64,000 nucleotides of DNA from Desulfospira sp963664655 (GTDB taxonomy: Bacteria; Desulfobacterota; Desulfobacteria; Desulfobacterales; Desulfobacteraceae). The stretch spans positions 1,612,001 to 1,676,000 of the forward strand of contig OY761554.1 in NCBI GenBank assembly GCA_963664655.2, given 5' to 3'. The notes under the pieces are model-generated. The model was not told the DNA's origin. It saw only the letters and a program-made list of their open reading frames with translations, and made no database searches. The translations under genes were made by a program, and so were the position numbers. Positions 18,210 to 30,900 of this stretch are shown here, in pieces (the first letter of the stretch is position 1; each line of letters opens with the position of its first letter).

Positions 18210-19106
18210 TTATCGCTCTTTGGACTGCCTGGCGACAATTTCGTGGACAGCCTTATAATCATCATCTGAAACGGCCACAATTCCCGCCATATTCATGCTG
18301 TTAAGCATGGCAGAAAGGCCGGGTGCTGATGAAAACATGACCATTCTGATCTGGTCCTTCAAAGACTTGTCCAGGGCCCCGCTGAAAACAAAGGGATCGT
18401 GATGGATGGGGTCGGATTGCCACAGCACCGCCACCTGGTCCGGATCAAGTTTCTTTTTTATAACCGCCTCGTCGATCCGGGCCGAAGAGACAAAGGCGGC
18501 ATCCACATGTCCGTGCAAGACCGAATTAATGGACCGGTCATGGGAACCGGTAAAGACAACGGTTCCAAAGTATTCCTTCAACGGCCGGCCCACATATTTT
18601 GAAAAGGCCATGTTGGGAATGACGGCACCTGAGGTGCTTTCCGGGTCTGTCAAAGCCACCTTGTGCTGCGCTAGGTCTTCAACCGATTTGAATCCGTTAT
18701 CTTTCAACGTAAACAAAACCGAAAAATAGTAACTCCCCTCAGGGGTAATGAGGCCTTTTTTTCTGGCAAATGAGGCAAAGGCTTCCACCCGGTTATCCCT
18801 TGCCCTTGCCTTGGCATAGGAGGCCGGCCCCAAAATGGCAAAATCTATGGTGTTGGACAAGATCCCCTCAATCACCGAATGGTAGGAAAGGGGCCGGACA
18901 ACCTGTATGGATTTTTTAAGTTTTTGTTCCAGCAGGCCCAGCAGGGGGGATAATTCCTGAATCTGCTGGTCAATATTTTTTTTGGGGATAAGGGAAAAAT
19001 AGAGGACATCCGCCGTATTCTCGGCCATGCAGATGTTTGCCCGGACAGGAGACCATAAAATCATGACGGCACAGGCCAGGACCTTGACACATGTTTTCCA
19101 ATACAT
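18210..19106 (-). CDS. PhnD-like periplasmic binding protein
   Basis: Extracytoplasmic binding protein of the phosphate/phosphonate (PhnD) family, 298 residues. It has an N-terminal signal sequence ending near ICMAE, an early LPLL-like segment (ELSPLLGLLEQKLKKSIQVV), DFAILGPASYAKAR, VALTDPESTSGAVIPNM and DAAFVSSARIDE, all typical of PhnD-type domains. No transporter permease or ATPase is adjacent. Instead its start lies 1 bp after the stop of a membrane GGDEF-EAL gene, with AAGGAG inside that gene's end, so the two are translationally linked. It therefore probably feeds ligand information to the signalling protein rather than to transport (inference). The ligand is not certain; such domains can bind compounds other than phosphonates. 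Confidence 0.85.
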   Translation of the reverse strand: MYWKTCVKVLACAVMILWSPVRANICMAENTADVLYFSLIPKKNIDQQIQELSPLLGLLEQKLKKSIQVVRPLSYHSVIEGILSNTIDFAILGPASYAKARARDNRVEAFASFARKKGLITPEGSYYFSVLFTLKDNGFKSVEDLAQHKVALTDPESTSGAVIPNMAFSKYVGRPLKEYFGTVVFTGSHDRSINSVLHGHVDAAFVSSARIDEAVIKKKLDPDQVAVLWQSDPIHHDPFVFSGALDKSLKDQIRMVMFSSAPGLSAMLNSMNMAGIVAVSDDDYKAVHEIVARQSKER

Positions 19107-19107
19107 T

Positions 19108-21462
19108 CTATATTCTCCTTATGGGTGAGATAATAAATTCACGGATTTTTTTCTCAGGCACAGGCCGGCTGAAGAGATACCCCTGAACCTGTTCGCATCC
19201 GGCCACCTTGAGATTGATCAGCTGGTCATGGGTTTCTACCCCTTCGGCCACAACGGCAAGGTTCAGCTTTTTGGCCAAAATGATGGTGGATGAAACAATG
19301 GGGCTGTCATTGTGGCTGTTCCGGATATCTTTGACAAAGCTCTGGTCGATTTTAAGGGAACTGACCGGCAGGGAGCGGATATGGTCCAGGCTTGAGAACC
19401 CTTTGCCAAAATCGTCCAGATAAATTTTGATCCCCTTGTCAAACAAGGCCTGCAAATTACGGGTCACGGTCTGCCGGTCCTCAATAAAGGCGTTTTCTGT
19501 AATTTCAACTTCAATCAGGTTCAGCGGGATATTATGGGATTTGAGAATATCCATGAACCGTGCCGCATAATTTTTGTCTTTCAGTTCAAGAGGGGAGGCA
19601 TTAACGGCAATGGGCACCAGGCTTATTCCGGCGTCCCGCCAGGCCGCCTGCTGCCTGCAGGCCGCTTTTATCACCCAGGTGCCCAGATCGGCAATCAGTC
19701 CGGTTTCTTCAGCCAGTTCTATGAAATCCAGGGGAAAAATCAGGTTATGATCCGGATGCTGCCACCGGATCAGGGATTCAAGCCCCACCACCCGGAAGTC
19801 CCGTAACCGGATTTTGGGCTGATAGTGGAGGACAAATTCCCCGTCGGCAATGGCTGCGGGCATGCGCTGCTCAAGTTCAAATTTTTCAATGGATACGGTG
19901 TTCAGGCTGGGGTCAAAAAACCGGTATTGGCCCCGGCCGGATCTTTTGGCTTTGTACATGGCGGCATCTGAGTTGAGCAGGAGGGTCTCAATATTTTCAC
20001 CATCCCTGGGATACACAGCCACGCCGATACTCGGGCTGGTGATGATCCGGTGGCCGTCCAGATTTTCACAGGGGGCGGAAACGGCGGCCATGATTTTTTC
20101 TACCACCAGGGCGATATGCTGTTCATTCTTGATTTCTGTGAGCATAACAACAAATTCATCCCCGCCGAATCTTGCGACAATATCCGCTTTTCGGGTACAG
20201 GTTCTCAGGCGCCGGCTTACCTCTTTGAGCAGCAGGTCCCCGATCTTGTGGCCAAGGGTGTCGTTGATGGTCTTGAACCGGTCCAGATCAATGAACAGGA
20301 CAGCATAGGAGAACTTGTTCCGTTTGGCCTGGAGCAGGTTTTTTTCCGCCAGGGAAACAAACAGGTTTCTATTGTAAAGTTCGGTGAGCGGGTCAAGGGA
20401 TGCCGCCCGGTTTGAGGCCTTATACTCTTTTTCAAGTTTTTTGATCAGTTCATTGTTCTTCCGGTTGGAAAGGGCCAGGGCATCCATATACTCCTGTTTG
20501 CGGTCTATCATCTTAAACAGCAGCACAACGCCGGACAGGCCAAGGGTCGTTAACAGGGCCAGAATGCAAAACAGCCGGTTTCTATACTGGTTGAAATCTG
20601 AAAAAAATTCGCCCAACCCGTTGCCGATGGTGATGATAAAGGGATAATCACGGACGCGCCGGTAGGTCAGATGGTAATCGCCAAGGGCCGGATGTTTAAA
20701 AATTCCTGAACCCGAAGTCCCGGTAATGGTTCCGTTCAGCATTGTCATCACCCAGGATTCCCCGACAACCAGTCCGCCGCTTTCAAACCGGGCCAGTTCT
20801 TTCCCCGGATCATACTGCACGGTAATGGTGCCGGTTTTGCCAATGTTGATATCCTGAAGCAGGTTGAGAAAATATCCGAAATCCATTTCAAGGAGCATGG
20901 CCCCTCTAACGGCAGCCCCTTTTTTTATGGGAAACAGAAAGGGCACCTGCCAGGAGGCAACGGACCGGTCTTTTTCACGCTCCATGAGAACCGGCTGGCC
21001 GGTTTCCACCATTTTGTCGATTTGTTTTTTGATGTTGTCCGGCTCACTGCCTTTGCCTGGAGAGGATTCATAAAAAGATTTACCGGACAGTTCATAAAGG
21101 GCAATGCGTGTAAAGGTCCGTTCCCCGTATAGAAACCCACTGATGTCCTCAAGGGATTTATCGGCCCGGGCAAACCATTTTGAGGCAAGCAGCTCAATGG
21201 CCTGGCGCTGTTCAAGAATCTGGAACAGATTTTCAGCCAGCACCCCGGCCAGGTTATACTGTTCTCTTTCAAGACCGTTCAACAGCTCTTTTTTGTTTTT
21301 CTCCACCTGAAACAAAAACAGGCCCCAGGCCAGGAAAATCAGCATGGCACTGAACAGGATCATCCCTTTTTTTGAAAACCGGGAGTAACGCGCTTTATGG
21401 ATGAGCGCTTTCCCATTCAGGGAATCAAAGGGTTTTATGTTCATCTGTGCAGCACGTTGCAC
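19108..21462 (-). CDS. Membrane GGDEF-EAL cyclic-di-GMP protein
   Basis: 784-residue bifunctional signalling protein. A TM segment (about 32-53) and a second near 295-318 enclose a periplasmic sensor region. The GGDEF domain (about 355-515) has RFGGDEFVVML near 434, and RKAD five residues before it matches the RxxD inhibitory site, so diguanylate cyclase activity is likely. The EAL domain (about 530-775) reads ESLIRW instead of EALIRW but keeps Glu, NASPLELKD, EITENAF, LDDFGKGFSSL, KIDQSF and EGVET, so phosphodiesterase activity is plausible. Start is GTG with AAAGGA 9 bases upstream; an ATG 18 bases further in is the alternative. It is directly upstream of, and coupled to, the PhnD-like gene. 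Confidence 0.9.
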   Translation of the reverse strand: MQRAAQMNIKPFDSLNGKALIHKARYSRFSKKGMILFSAMLIFLAWGLFLFQVEKNKKELLNGLEREQYNLAGVLAENLFQILEQRQAIELLASKWFARADKSLEDISGFLYGERTFTRIALYELSGKSFYESSPGKGSEPDNIKKQIDKMVETGQPVLMEREKDRSVASWQVPFLFPIKKGAAVRGAMLLEMDFGYFLNLLQDINIGKTGTITVQYDPGKELARFESGGLVVGESWVMTMLNGTITGTSGSGIFKHPALGDYHLTYRRVRDYPFIITIGNGLGEFFSDFNQYRNRLFCILALLTTLGLSGVVLLFKMIDRKQEYMDALALSNRKNNELIKKLEKEYKASNRAASLDPLTELYNRNLFVSLAEKNLLQAKRNKFSYAVLFIDLDRFKTINDTLGHKIGDLLLKEVSRRLRTCTRKADIVARFGGDEFVVMLTEIKNEQHIALVVEKIMAAVSAPCENLDGHRIITSPSIGVAVYPRDGENIETLLLNSDAAMYKAKRSGRGQYRFFDPSLNTVSIEKFELEQRMPAAIADGEFVLHYQPKIRLRDFRVVGLESLIRWQHPDHNLIFPLDFIELAEETGLIADLGTWVIKAACRQQAAWRDAGISLVPIAVNASPLELKDKNYAARFMDILKSHNIPLNLIEVEITENAFIEDRQTVTRNLQALFDKGIKIYLDDFGKGFSSLDHIRSLPVSSLKIDQSFVKDIRNSHNDSPIVSSTIILAKKLNLAVVAEGVETHDQLINLKVAGCEQVQGYLFSRPVPEKKIREFIISPIRRI

Positions 21463-21950
21463 CGGGCACCATCCTTTACTTCAATTCATCCAGGGTACTC
21501 TGTCCGGCCGTATGTTCCGGCATGGAAAATTCAAATTTCCCTTTTACATCCCAGGCCCTGTCCTTACAACATTTTTCACATAAAAAACGGACCCGTGAAA
21601 GAAAACCCGGTTGACCATGAGATAGATGCCCCTGGAACCGGCTGTCTTGTCATCAGATCCGCAGCTTCTGGCCCCTGTCTTTCTATCCGGAGGGGCCTTG
21701 AATCAGGTATACTAAAAAAAATGGGAATACCGTTGCAATGGATTTTCTCTGATTTAACATAAATCTAATATTTCAGTGGGTGTTGAAAAAAAGGCTGGTG
21801 GGCAGGAAATAGAGATTACCCCTTTAGCTCCCGAAATAAATTGATAAATTCTGAAGGGGATAAAATAACGTTGTAACGGATCACCCGCCAAAGGGCACTA
21901 TGGCCCAAATGGCGGGTGAATTTTTTATACCGAAACCTGTGTTGTCCTTT
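21463..21950. other. Gene-free stretch with strong hairpin
   Basis: No convincing gene between the megasynthase stop and the GGDEF-EAL start. At 21882-21918, CACCCGCCA and TGGCGGGTG pair perfectly around an inner GGGC/GCCC stem. A run of six T at 21921-21926 follows on the plus strand, so it reads as a terminator in that direction although no plus-strand gene precedes it. On the minus strand it lies about 33 bases after the megasynthase stop and may still end that transcript. The promoter for the GGDEF-EAL gene should lie at the left end. Confidence 0.55.
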
Positions 21951-24900
21951 CTATGCCGGCTGAGCCTCCCAGGAGACCTTATGGGCGATCCGGTGGTCTT
22001 CATCCAGCCGGGCGAGTTTGACCATCTGAAATTCGTTGATTTCAATGTAAACGGTGCCTGCTGAATCCGCCAGGATCAGGTCATAGGTGTTGGTTTCCTT
22101 CCCGGAATCCACCTTACGGGTAATGCAGTAGTAGGGTGTATTCTTGTCCGGTGTCCGGTAAAAATTCATCTCCTTTATTTTAAAAGGCAGTACGGTTCTG
22201 GAGGAGGTCAGGAACTCCAGAAGCCCGCCGGTCTGGAACATGGCGTCCACCAGGACCGGGGCGGCCTGGAATCGGGGATTCTTTTCACCCTTAAAGAATT
22301 CAGCCTCACTGCTGTCCTCAACCGTGGTGACCAGGGTGGTGCCGTCAAAGGAGTTGATATCCGTTATGGTGGCAAACAGCCCGAACATGAACAGCCGGTT
22401 GGGATGGTAGACCAGGGACTCCAAATCGCCTTCAAAGGACAGGGGAGAAAATGGGGGAAGCTCAATGGTTTTTGAATCCGGCCGGGTTTCGGAGAATTCA
22501 AAGGTCCCCTGGTAATGAAGCTTTGGCTCCCCCATCACCTGGCCTTTGGGATTTTTAAATACCGATTCGATTTGGCAGTTCACGGTCTGATCGTCCTTAA
22601 GGTCTGCCTGGATGACCAGGTCTTTGGGCCTTCCCTTGAGCAGTTTGATGCCGTAAGGGATATGAAAATCCGTCAGCCTCGTGACATATTCCCGGTCGCA
22701 GGTTAGATTCCTTGCCGCTTCGGCCATGGTCTCAACCCCGGTGGAGCCCAGGAACAAGGGCACATCCCCCATGGTATGGTCGTTAAGGAAAATGTCCCGG
22801 TCAAGGTCCAGGGTCCGTGTCCAGGCCTTGCTGGCCGCCGTGTCTTTAACGGGGTCATCCAGGAAGGGGAATGCCCCCGGATCACCCAGAAGCCCGTCAA
22901 TGTCAAACTCGTAATCCAGGCCGGAAAAGACCATCTCAGATTCTGTTCGGTCCAGAAGGTCGGCCATGAAGAACCTGACCCCCTGGTCCATGGGCAGGAA
23001 CTTGATGCCCCGGTCTTCCAGGACCTTTTTCACCGTGGAATTGGTGGCCATGCCCACCCCGTCCCAGGCAGTCCAGGCATAGACCTTGTACGCCCTTTCC
23101 GGGTGAAGCTGCTTCTGCCTTAGCAGGGTTTTTCCCAGAAAGTCGTTGGCCGCCGTATAATCGGCCTGGCCCTGGTTGCCGAACCGGGCCGTCACCGAAG
23201 AAAAGGTCAGAAAGTATTTATAATCCTTTTGCTGTGCCGCCCTGAGCAGGTTTCGCATGCCCTTGATTTTGACATCCGTTACCAGCTCAAAGGACCAGAG
23301 CTCCTTTTTGGGGATAAACTGGCTCATCTCCATGCCGGCGGCATGAAAAATCCCGTCAATCTCCGGGCAGGAATCCACGGCGGTTTTCACGGCCTCATAA
23401 TCGGTGACATCGGTGCAGATGTAGGTCACGCTGACCCCCTGGGACCTCAGATATTCCATATTGTCAACAGCGGCCCTGACCCGGTTGAGCCGGTCTAAGG
23501 CCCGTTTGATCTCAACGGGCTTTGCTTTTGGCATATCCTCCCTGAGCATGGCCATGAGCTGGGGCCCGGTGGCCTGTTTGTCCAGAAATTTGGGTTCTGT
23601 GGCATAGATATCGTTGATATCCAGGATCACCAGATTGACCTTGTACTCCTTTACCACCTGCTTGATGATCTCATAGGTGATCCCGCCGGCCCCGCCGGTG
23701 ACCAGAAGGGTGTCGTTGTCACTGATGATGCGCTCAGTTTGATCCGGCGTACTGGTTTTCATGGACAACACGTACCGCTGCGAATTTTTGTACCCGGCCT
23801 CGCACCGTCCGTCATCAGACAGCAGCTCATTGATAAACAGGTCACTGATTTCGGTTTTGTTTTTCAAGGGGTGAGGGTAAGAAAAATCCACCACCTTGAC
23901 CCGGGTATGTTCCATTTCCTTGTTCACGGTTTTGAGCAGACCGGAAAGACCCGCAAACATGGGATAGATGTCATTGCCCTCTTCCATATAGGGGAAGATG
24001 ACTGAATCAAATGCCATGGTGGCAATGAGGGTGCCGGGCTTGTCCAGAACTTCATAAAGGGCCTGGATCAGGATAAAGGTTGATTTAACAGTGGTGTTCA
24101 GTTCCGGGTCTGATGCAAATTCATGGGTTTCCCGGTCCGCATAAAAATCAAGGGGGGCCAGATGGATAAACCCGTCCAGATCCGGATGGGCCGCGGCCAG
24201 GTCTTTTCCTGCAGATGCGGCTGCCCCAAGATCGGAAAAAGCCAGGACCACATCCGGGTTCAGGTCAGGGGCACCCAGGGTAATCACCTCTCCGCCTAGA
24301 CGCTTGACCTGCCCGGCCACGGCCGATGCCATGCCGTGATGGTCAAGGGATATCAGAATTTTCTTTTTCTTGAAACTTCTGTTTGAAATCCCGGGCAGGG
24401 GTGCCTCATTTACCCGGACCACCAGCCGTTTAATGGGCGAGGCCGGATCAGGGAAGTTCTCTTCAGCGGAGTCTGCCATCTTTTCGTTAATGGCGGGTTC
24501 CGGGCCTGCCCCTGACCCGGTGACCGGGATGGGCTCTTCTTTACCGGAAAAGTCCGGTTCTGTGGCCCGGGTCTCGATGTATGCCGACAGCCGGGCAATG
24601 GTGTTCAACTCCCTGAGTTTGAGGTCATCGGGTACATCAAATCCAAAATGGGTGGCCACTTTACCGAAAATTTCCACCTGTTTAACGGTGTCAATCCCCA
24701 AGTCCGCTTCCAGATCCAGTCCGGGCTCCAGCATGTCCACAGCATACCCGGTCTGGGCGGCAATGATTTCTTTTACCGTATCAACAGGATCATTTCCCGG
24801 TACCGGGCCTGAGGTCTGGGGGATGGTTCCCGGCCCGGTTTGAGTTTCCGGCTGCGCAGCCGCCAAAACAGCCCCGGTCCGGCTCACAATATAGTCGGAC

Positions 24901-27900
24901 AGCCGGGCAATGGTATTCAGGTCCCTGAGTTTGAGGTCATCGGGCACGTCAAACCCGAAGCGGGTGGCCACTTTGCCGAAAATTTCCACCTGTTTGACCG
25001 TGTCAATCCCCAAGTCCGCCTCCAGGTCCAGATCCGGCGCCAGCATATCGGCCGTATATCCGGTCTGTTCGGCAATTACGGCTTTAACGGTTTCCATGGG
25101 GCTTTCCAGGACTTGAGGGGCTTGCACATCCGGGGTTCCGGAAGATTGCTGCCCGCTCTTTTCAGGGGGCGCCGCCACGGCGGGGCCGACCTTCTGGGTG
25201 ACATAGGCGGCCAGTTTGTCAATGGTGTTCAGGTCCCGAAGTTTAAGGTCATCGGGTACGTCAAACCCAAACCCTGAGGCAATGGTGCCAAAGATTTCCA
25301 CTTGTTTGACCGTGTCAATCCCTAAGTCCGCCTCAAGATCCAGGTCCCCTTCGAGCATATCCGGGGCATACCCGGTCTGACGGGCAATGATTTCCCGGAT
25401 CCGTTCCACAGGGCCGGGGCCTGAAACCGGTTCCGGCGGCGCGGTTGAAGGTTCCGGAACCGGCGGTACGGTTCCGGGTTTTGCTGTTTTGATATCCGGC
25501 TTTCGGGCCGGCACACGGTCATCGCCGGCCACCACGCACAGGGTATTGTCAATGACCTTAAGCTCCGGATTCTGGGAGCCGGTGATCTGCTTTAACCAGT
25601 TCTGGTAGATCAGGTTGCCTTCCACCGGGTTTTCTTCCAGCCGCTTGACAAACATAAAGGCAAAATGGGAGCCGAACCCGGCAGACAGATGAAGCCCGTA
25701 CTCGGCATTGATTTTCTCCCGGCCGGAAAAATTAAGTTTCCTGAACCGGTCCGGCACCTTCTGAAGGTTGGCAATGGGCGGGGCTTTCCGTTTTTGAAGG
25801 GCCTTGACCAGGACCACGTCTTCAATGGCCGCGCCCAGAGTATGGCCGGTAAATCCCTTGGTGTTGGAGATGCAGATGGTGTCCAGATGATCGGCAAATG
25901 CCGATTCCAGGGCCGTGACCTCGGCATCGGCGGAACCGCCCCGGGCCGGGGTATAGGTTTCATGGGACATGAACAGCAGCTTGTCGGCATAATCCGTTTT
26001 GGACAGGTGGTTCTGTTTTTCCACCTTGGCAATGAACTTGTTCATCTCCCGGGCCATGTGGGGCACGTCAATGTTATAGGTATGATAGGCCGAGTTGGCG
26101 ATATGGGTGCCCAGGATCTGGCACTGGCCGTTCATGCCGCGCTTGGCCGCGCATTTTTCATCTTCAATGACCAGGCCCACGGCCCCGGCCCCGAGAATGG
26201 TGCCGTTCCGGTCCTCGTCAAAGGGTTTGGCCGCTTCAGACACCCGTTTTTTAATGGTGGCGGCGCCTAAGGCCAGAAAGCCTGAGCCCACCCACTGGGC
26301 CTGGCGCGGGGAAGTGGCGTTCTCACCGCCCACCACCAGGACCCGCTTGCACCGGCCCACCCGGATCCAGTCCTCGGCAATGCCCATGGCCAGGGTGGTG
26401 GAGGCACAGGCCGAAGACACCAGGGTGTTGGGCCCTTTGGCCTTGATGATCTGGGCCAGATGGGCCGACCCTAAGGGGCAGGCATTGGCCAGAAAATTTC
26501 TGTCGAATTTATAAGTGGTGAAATCTTTCCTTTTCCGGGCCTTGGCCTTGAAAAACCATTCGGTGATCTCTTCCTTGACATCAAGGTCATTCACCTTTTC
26601 CATGAGAAAATAATAGATCTTTTCAAACTCCTCATAGGGTTTGAGGAACAGGTTTTCATAAAAGTACTTTTCAAGTTCGGCCATAAGGGTTTCGCCGTTG
26701 GGCCACAGGGAGGTGATGATCACCCCGGTTTCCTCCTGCATTTCCTCGGGCAGGGCAAACCCGTCCGGGATCAGGGCCTTGCCGTCTTTCATTTTTTTAT
26801 ACTGCATGACCAGGGGGATGTTGGCATCTTTAAGGGCCTCAATGCCGGCGGCAATGCCCAAGGACATGGCAATGTCATACTCTTCTTTGATCCCGTATTC
26901 ATCGGTCAGGTTAAAGTATCCGAGCTGGCCGGCCAGGTGGATCACGTCTTCTGTCTTGGTGATCTGGACAAACCGGGCATTGCCGTCGGGTTCTTTGAAC
27001 AGCTTGGTGATGTTCTTGTCCGTGATTCTGGCCTGGTCTTCCTGGGACAACGATTCAATGAAATTTCTGCCGTTGAGAATGGCGTCAAAATTGTCCTTGG
27101 CAAAGACGTGACGGGCCTTTCCGGGAAGCCCTACCGACACCCCGGAGATCAGAATGCGCCGGGTGTTGAAATCGTACCGTTTGATGGCGTCAATGGCGGC
27201 ATCCCGTTTTTTGCGCTGGAATTCCTTGTACAGGATCTTGTCAATAAGGCTCTGGTTGTCCTGTTTAAAGGATTCAAAGTCTTCTGAGATGTCTGCCCCG
27301 GCCATGTCGGCAAAAGACAGGTTGTCACTGCCCCCTGTCTGATCAGGTCCCTCATACAGATTTTCAGCCGGTGTCCGGACAGGGGGCTCGGGGACCGGCC
27401 GGGATTTGAACAGGGCGTTCAGGGAGATCAGGTACTGGCGGCAGGCTTCAAAGGATTCGATTTCGCCTTTTTTGGGGTCCACGGATACGGTGGTGCCGTA
27501 TTCGCCGATATTGATATGCTTGAGCAGGTTGACCAGGAGCCTGGACGGCCCGATTTCAATAAAATGGGTCTTGCCCGAGGCATACACATGTTCGATGGAT
27601 TTGATAAACTCCACCGGCGAGACAATCTGACGGGCCAGCAAATCCTTGACCTCCGCCACCTGTTTGGGGTAGGGGGCGGCCAGGGTGTTGGAGATGATTC
27701 TTCCGTACCCGGCCTGCTTAAAGGTCAGGGTATCCAGGTATTGGCGCAGCTTTTTTGACGCATCGGCCAGCAGCGGGGTATGAAAGGCCCCGGTCAGGTT
27801 GAGTTTCTTGTACATCACCTTTTCGTCTTTCAGGAAGGCGCAGAATTTTTCAATGCTCTGGGCCTTGCCGGAGACAGCGGTCTGTTTTTCACTGTTTTTA

Positions 27901-30900
27901 TTGGTGATATAGATATCGGACACAAAGGATTTGCGGATCAGTTTTTCGGTTTTCTTTTCATTTTCAAACACCACCATGATTTTGCCGGGCACTTTTAGGG
28001 TGGATTCATGCATGAGATCCGACCGTTTAATGATCAGGCGCATGGCATCTTCAAATCCCAGGATGCCCGAGCAGAACAAGGCCGTGTATTCCCCTACGCT
28101 GTGGCCGATAAAATAATCCGGGGAAAACCCCTCAAGGGCCAGGCGGCTGCACACGGCGGCCGATGACAGGAAAACCGCGGCCTGGGTGTTCCGGGTGGAA
28201 TTTAAGGCATCATCATCTTTGAACATCAGGTCCAGCAGGGAGTATCCCCGCTGCTCTTTGAAAATGGCCTCGCCTTTTGTCATGACCTCCCGGATATGGG
28301 CGTCTGATTCAAACAGGGCTTTCATCATGCCCGGATGCTGGGCCCCCTGGCCGGAGAGCAGGGCCACGATGCGCTGTTTTTTGCCCCCGGGGCCGGCAGA
28401 CCAGGCCGTATCTGAAAGGACCCGGTCATCTTCGGGAACCGCCTTGAAGGAGACGTCCATTACACTCTCCGCCTTGTGTTGTTCCGGGACCAGGCGGGCC
28501 GGCAGGGCCCCCATGATCAAATGGGCATGGTTGCCGCCGATGCCGTTGACGTTGCTGGCAAACCGCAGGGGCCGGCCCGGTCTGCCACTGGTGAGTTCAG
28601 AGGCCGGCTTCAGGATGTGGCACTCTTTGATAATGGAGTGGTCCCGTTCAAAATTGAAGTCGGGCAGGATTTTTCCCCTGGCATTCATGAGCATGAGTTT
28701 GGCCATGGCCACGGCCGGGTTGGCGGCCTTGAAATATCCGAACTGAGGCTTGATGTTGCCGCAGTGCATGGGATGGGAAAAGCAGGCCTGGGTGACCTGT
28801 TTTTCAATCATATCCCCGAAGATATTGGAAAATGCAAACAGGTCCAGATGATCCACTTCAGATTTTCGGATGCCGCTTCGCCTGTAAGCCTGGTTGATGG
28901 CAGACACAAAGGTATGTTCCGACGGGGCCAGCAGATGATCCGGCACCGAAGATTTGACCGTGCATTCGTTGATTTCCCCCAGGATCTTCATGCCGGATTC
29001 TCTGGCCTTTTTATAGGTGGTCAGCACATGAATGGCCGCCCCTTCGCCCATGACGTATCCGTCTGCCCGGTCGTCAAAAAAGTTGCAGTCCCCGGAGGAG
29101 AGCAGGCCTAAGCGTTTAAAGGCCATGAGAACCGCCGGGTACAAATTGCAGTCCACGCCCCCGGCCAGGCAGAAGTCCATGTTTTTCTGTTTTAAGTCCC
29201 TGGCCGCATTGCGAATGGCAATGACGGCCGAGGCGCAGGAGGCGTCCACCACGTAGTTGGCCCCGTTCAGGCCAAAGTAATTGGTGATCCGGCCCGAGAT
29301 GATATTGGACAACAGCCCCGGGGTGGTGTCTTCGTTGTTTTCGGGGATGGCGGACCGGATAGCATCTACCAGCTGTCCGGCCACCTTGTCCAGAACAGCG
29401 GCATCCACATCGGCGGTTTGTTTGATGATGTTGGCCAGCATCAGCTTTCTGACCCTTAAGATGTTTTTGCTCTGCCGTTCCCCCGGTATGGTCCCGAGGA
29501 TTACCCCGGTCCGGGCCGCGGCCTGGTCCTGTTTTAAGAGGCCTGAGGATTCCAGGGCCTCAGAGGCGGCAGTCAGGCCGAACAGCTGGCCCCGTTCAAC
29601 GGATTTGACCATGGTGGGGGGCATCCGGTATTTCAGGTTGTTGAACTGAAAGTCTTTGACAATCCCGGCCTTCAGGTGGGGCAGGTGGTAATGGGATGTT
29701 TTGTTCAGCCGGCTGTAGGCGTCATTGTCAAAGTGTTTTTCCGGGATCTGCGACAGCTGTTTTTCTCCGGATACCAGCTTTTCCCAGAATTCTTCGCTGT
29801 TTTTGGCACCGGGCAGAAACACCCCTAAACCGGCCACAACAATCCGATCGTCGTTAAAGTCATAGGACAGGTCCTTGAAAATGTCCCGGGGCACCGGAAC
29901 ATAGGACGGGGTCTTTTCTTCTATGGCCACATGGTAGTTGATTCCCCCAAACCCATAGGACGATACGGCCGCCTTCCGGGACTTTCCGTCCCGGGGTTCC
30001 CAGGGCTGCTGATCTTTGACAATATAAAGGGATGATCCAGACAGGTCATGGCTTGATGACAGGGTTTCAAAATTCCCATTGGGGGGCAGTACCCCTTTTT
30101 GGACGGCCAGCAAGGCCTTGAGCAGGCCGGCCGACCCGGCACACCCGAGCAGATGGCCGATCTGGGATTTAATGGAAGAGACCCCGGCCCTGGCCCCGGT
30201 GTATCCGGCGGTCAGGGTTTCAAGTTCGGCCTGGTCTCCGATAATGGTGGCGGTGCCGTGGGCCTCAATGAATTCCACCTGGTCAGGGTGAACGTCTTTT
30301 CGGGTGTTTTCATAGCAGCGCCGGATACTCAAAAGCTGTCCCTTGGGGTTGGGGGCGGCAATGGCCTTGCCCTTGCCGTCGGAACTGGACCCGATGCCGT
30401 TGATGATGCCGAAGATTCGGTTGTTGTCCCTGAGGGCGTCTTTCATCCGTTTGAGGACAAATACCACCGATCCTTCACCGAGAACAAATCCGTCGGCCCG
30501 CTGGTCAAATGGGTATGATCCCGTGGCGGACAGGGTTCCCATTTTGGCAAACCCGATAAAGGATTCCGGTGCCAGGTGGGTGTTGACCCCGCCCACGATC
30601 ACCTGGTCCACTTCCCCTGACAGCAGCTCTCCGGCCGCCGCATCCAGGGCCGTGACAGATGAGGCGCAGGCCGCATCCACAATATAGTTGACCCCCCGGA
30701 TCCCCAGATGCCGGGCAATCCGGGAGGCCTCAATGTTCAACAGCATGCCGTGAACCGGGTCATATCCCTTGTTTTCGCCTTCAACTCCTTCCAGAAGGGT
30801 CCGGGTGATTTTTTCCTTTTCTTTGGGGTCGAGGGCCTGATAGGCCTCGGTCTTTTCCAGCATGGAAATCATTTCCGGATACCAGTATTTGAGCTGAAGG

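Noticed and set aside
21397..21762. 121-codon plus-strand frame upstream of the GGDEF-EAL gene
   Set aside because: It overlaps the start of the minus-strand GGDEF-EAL gene and has no domain or ribosome site.
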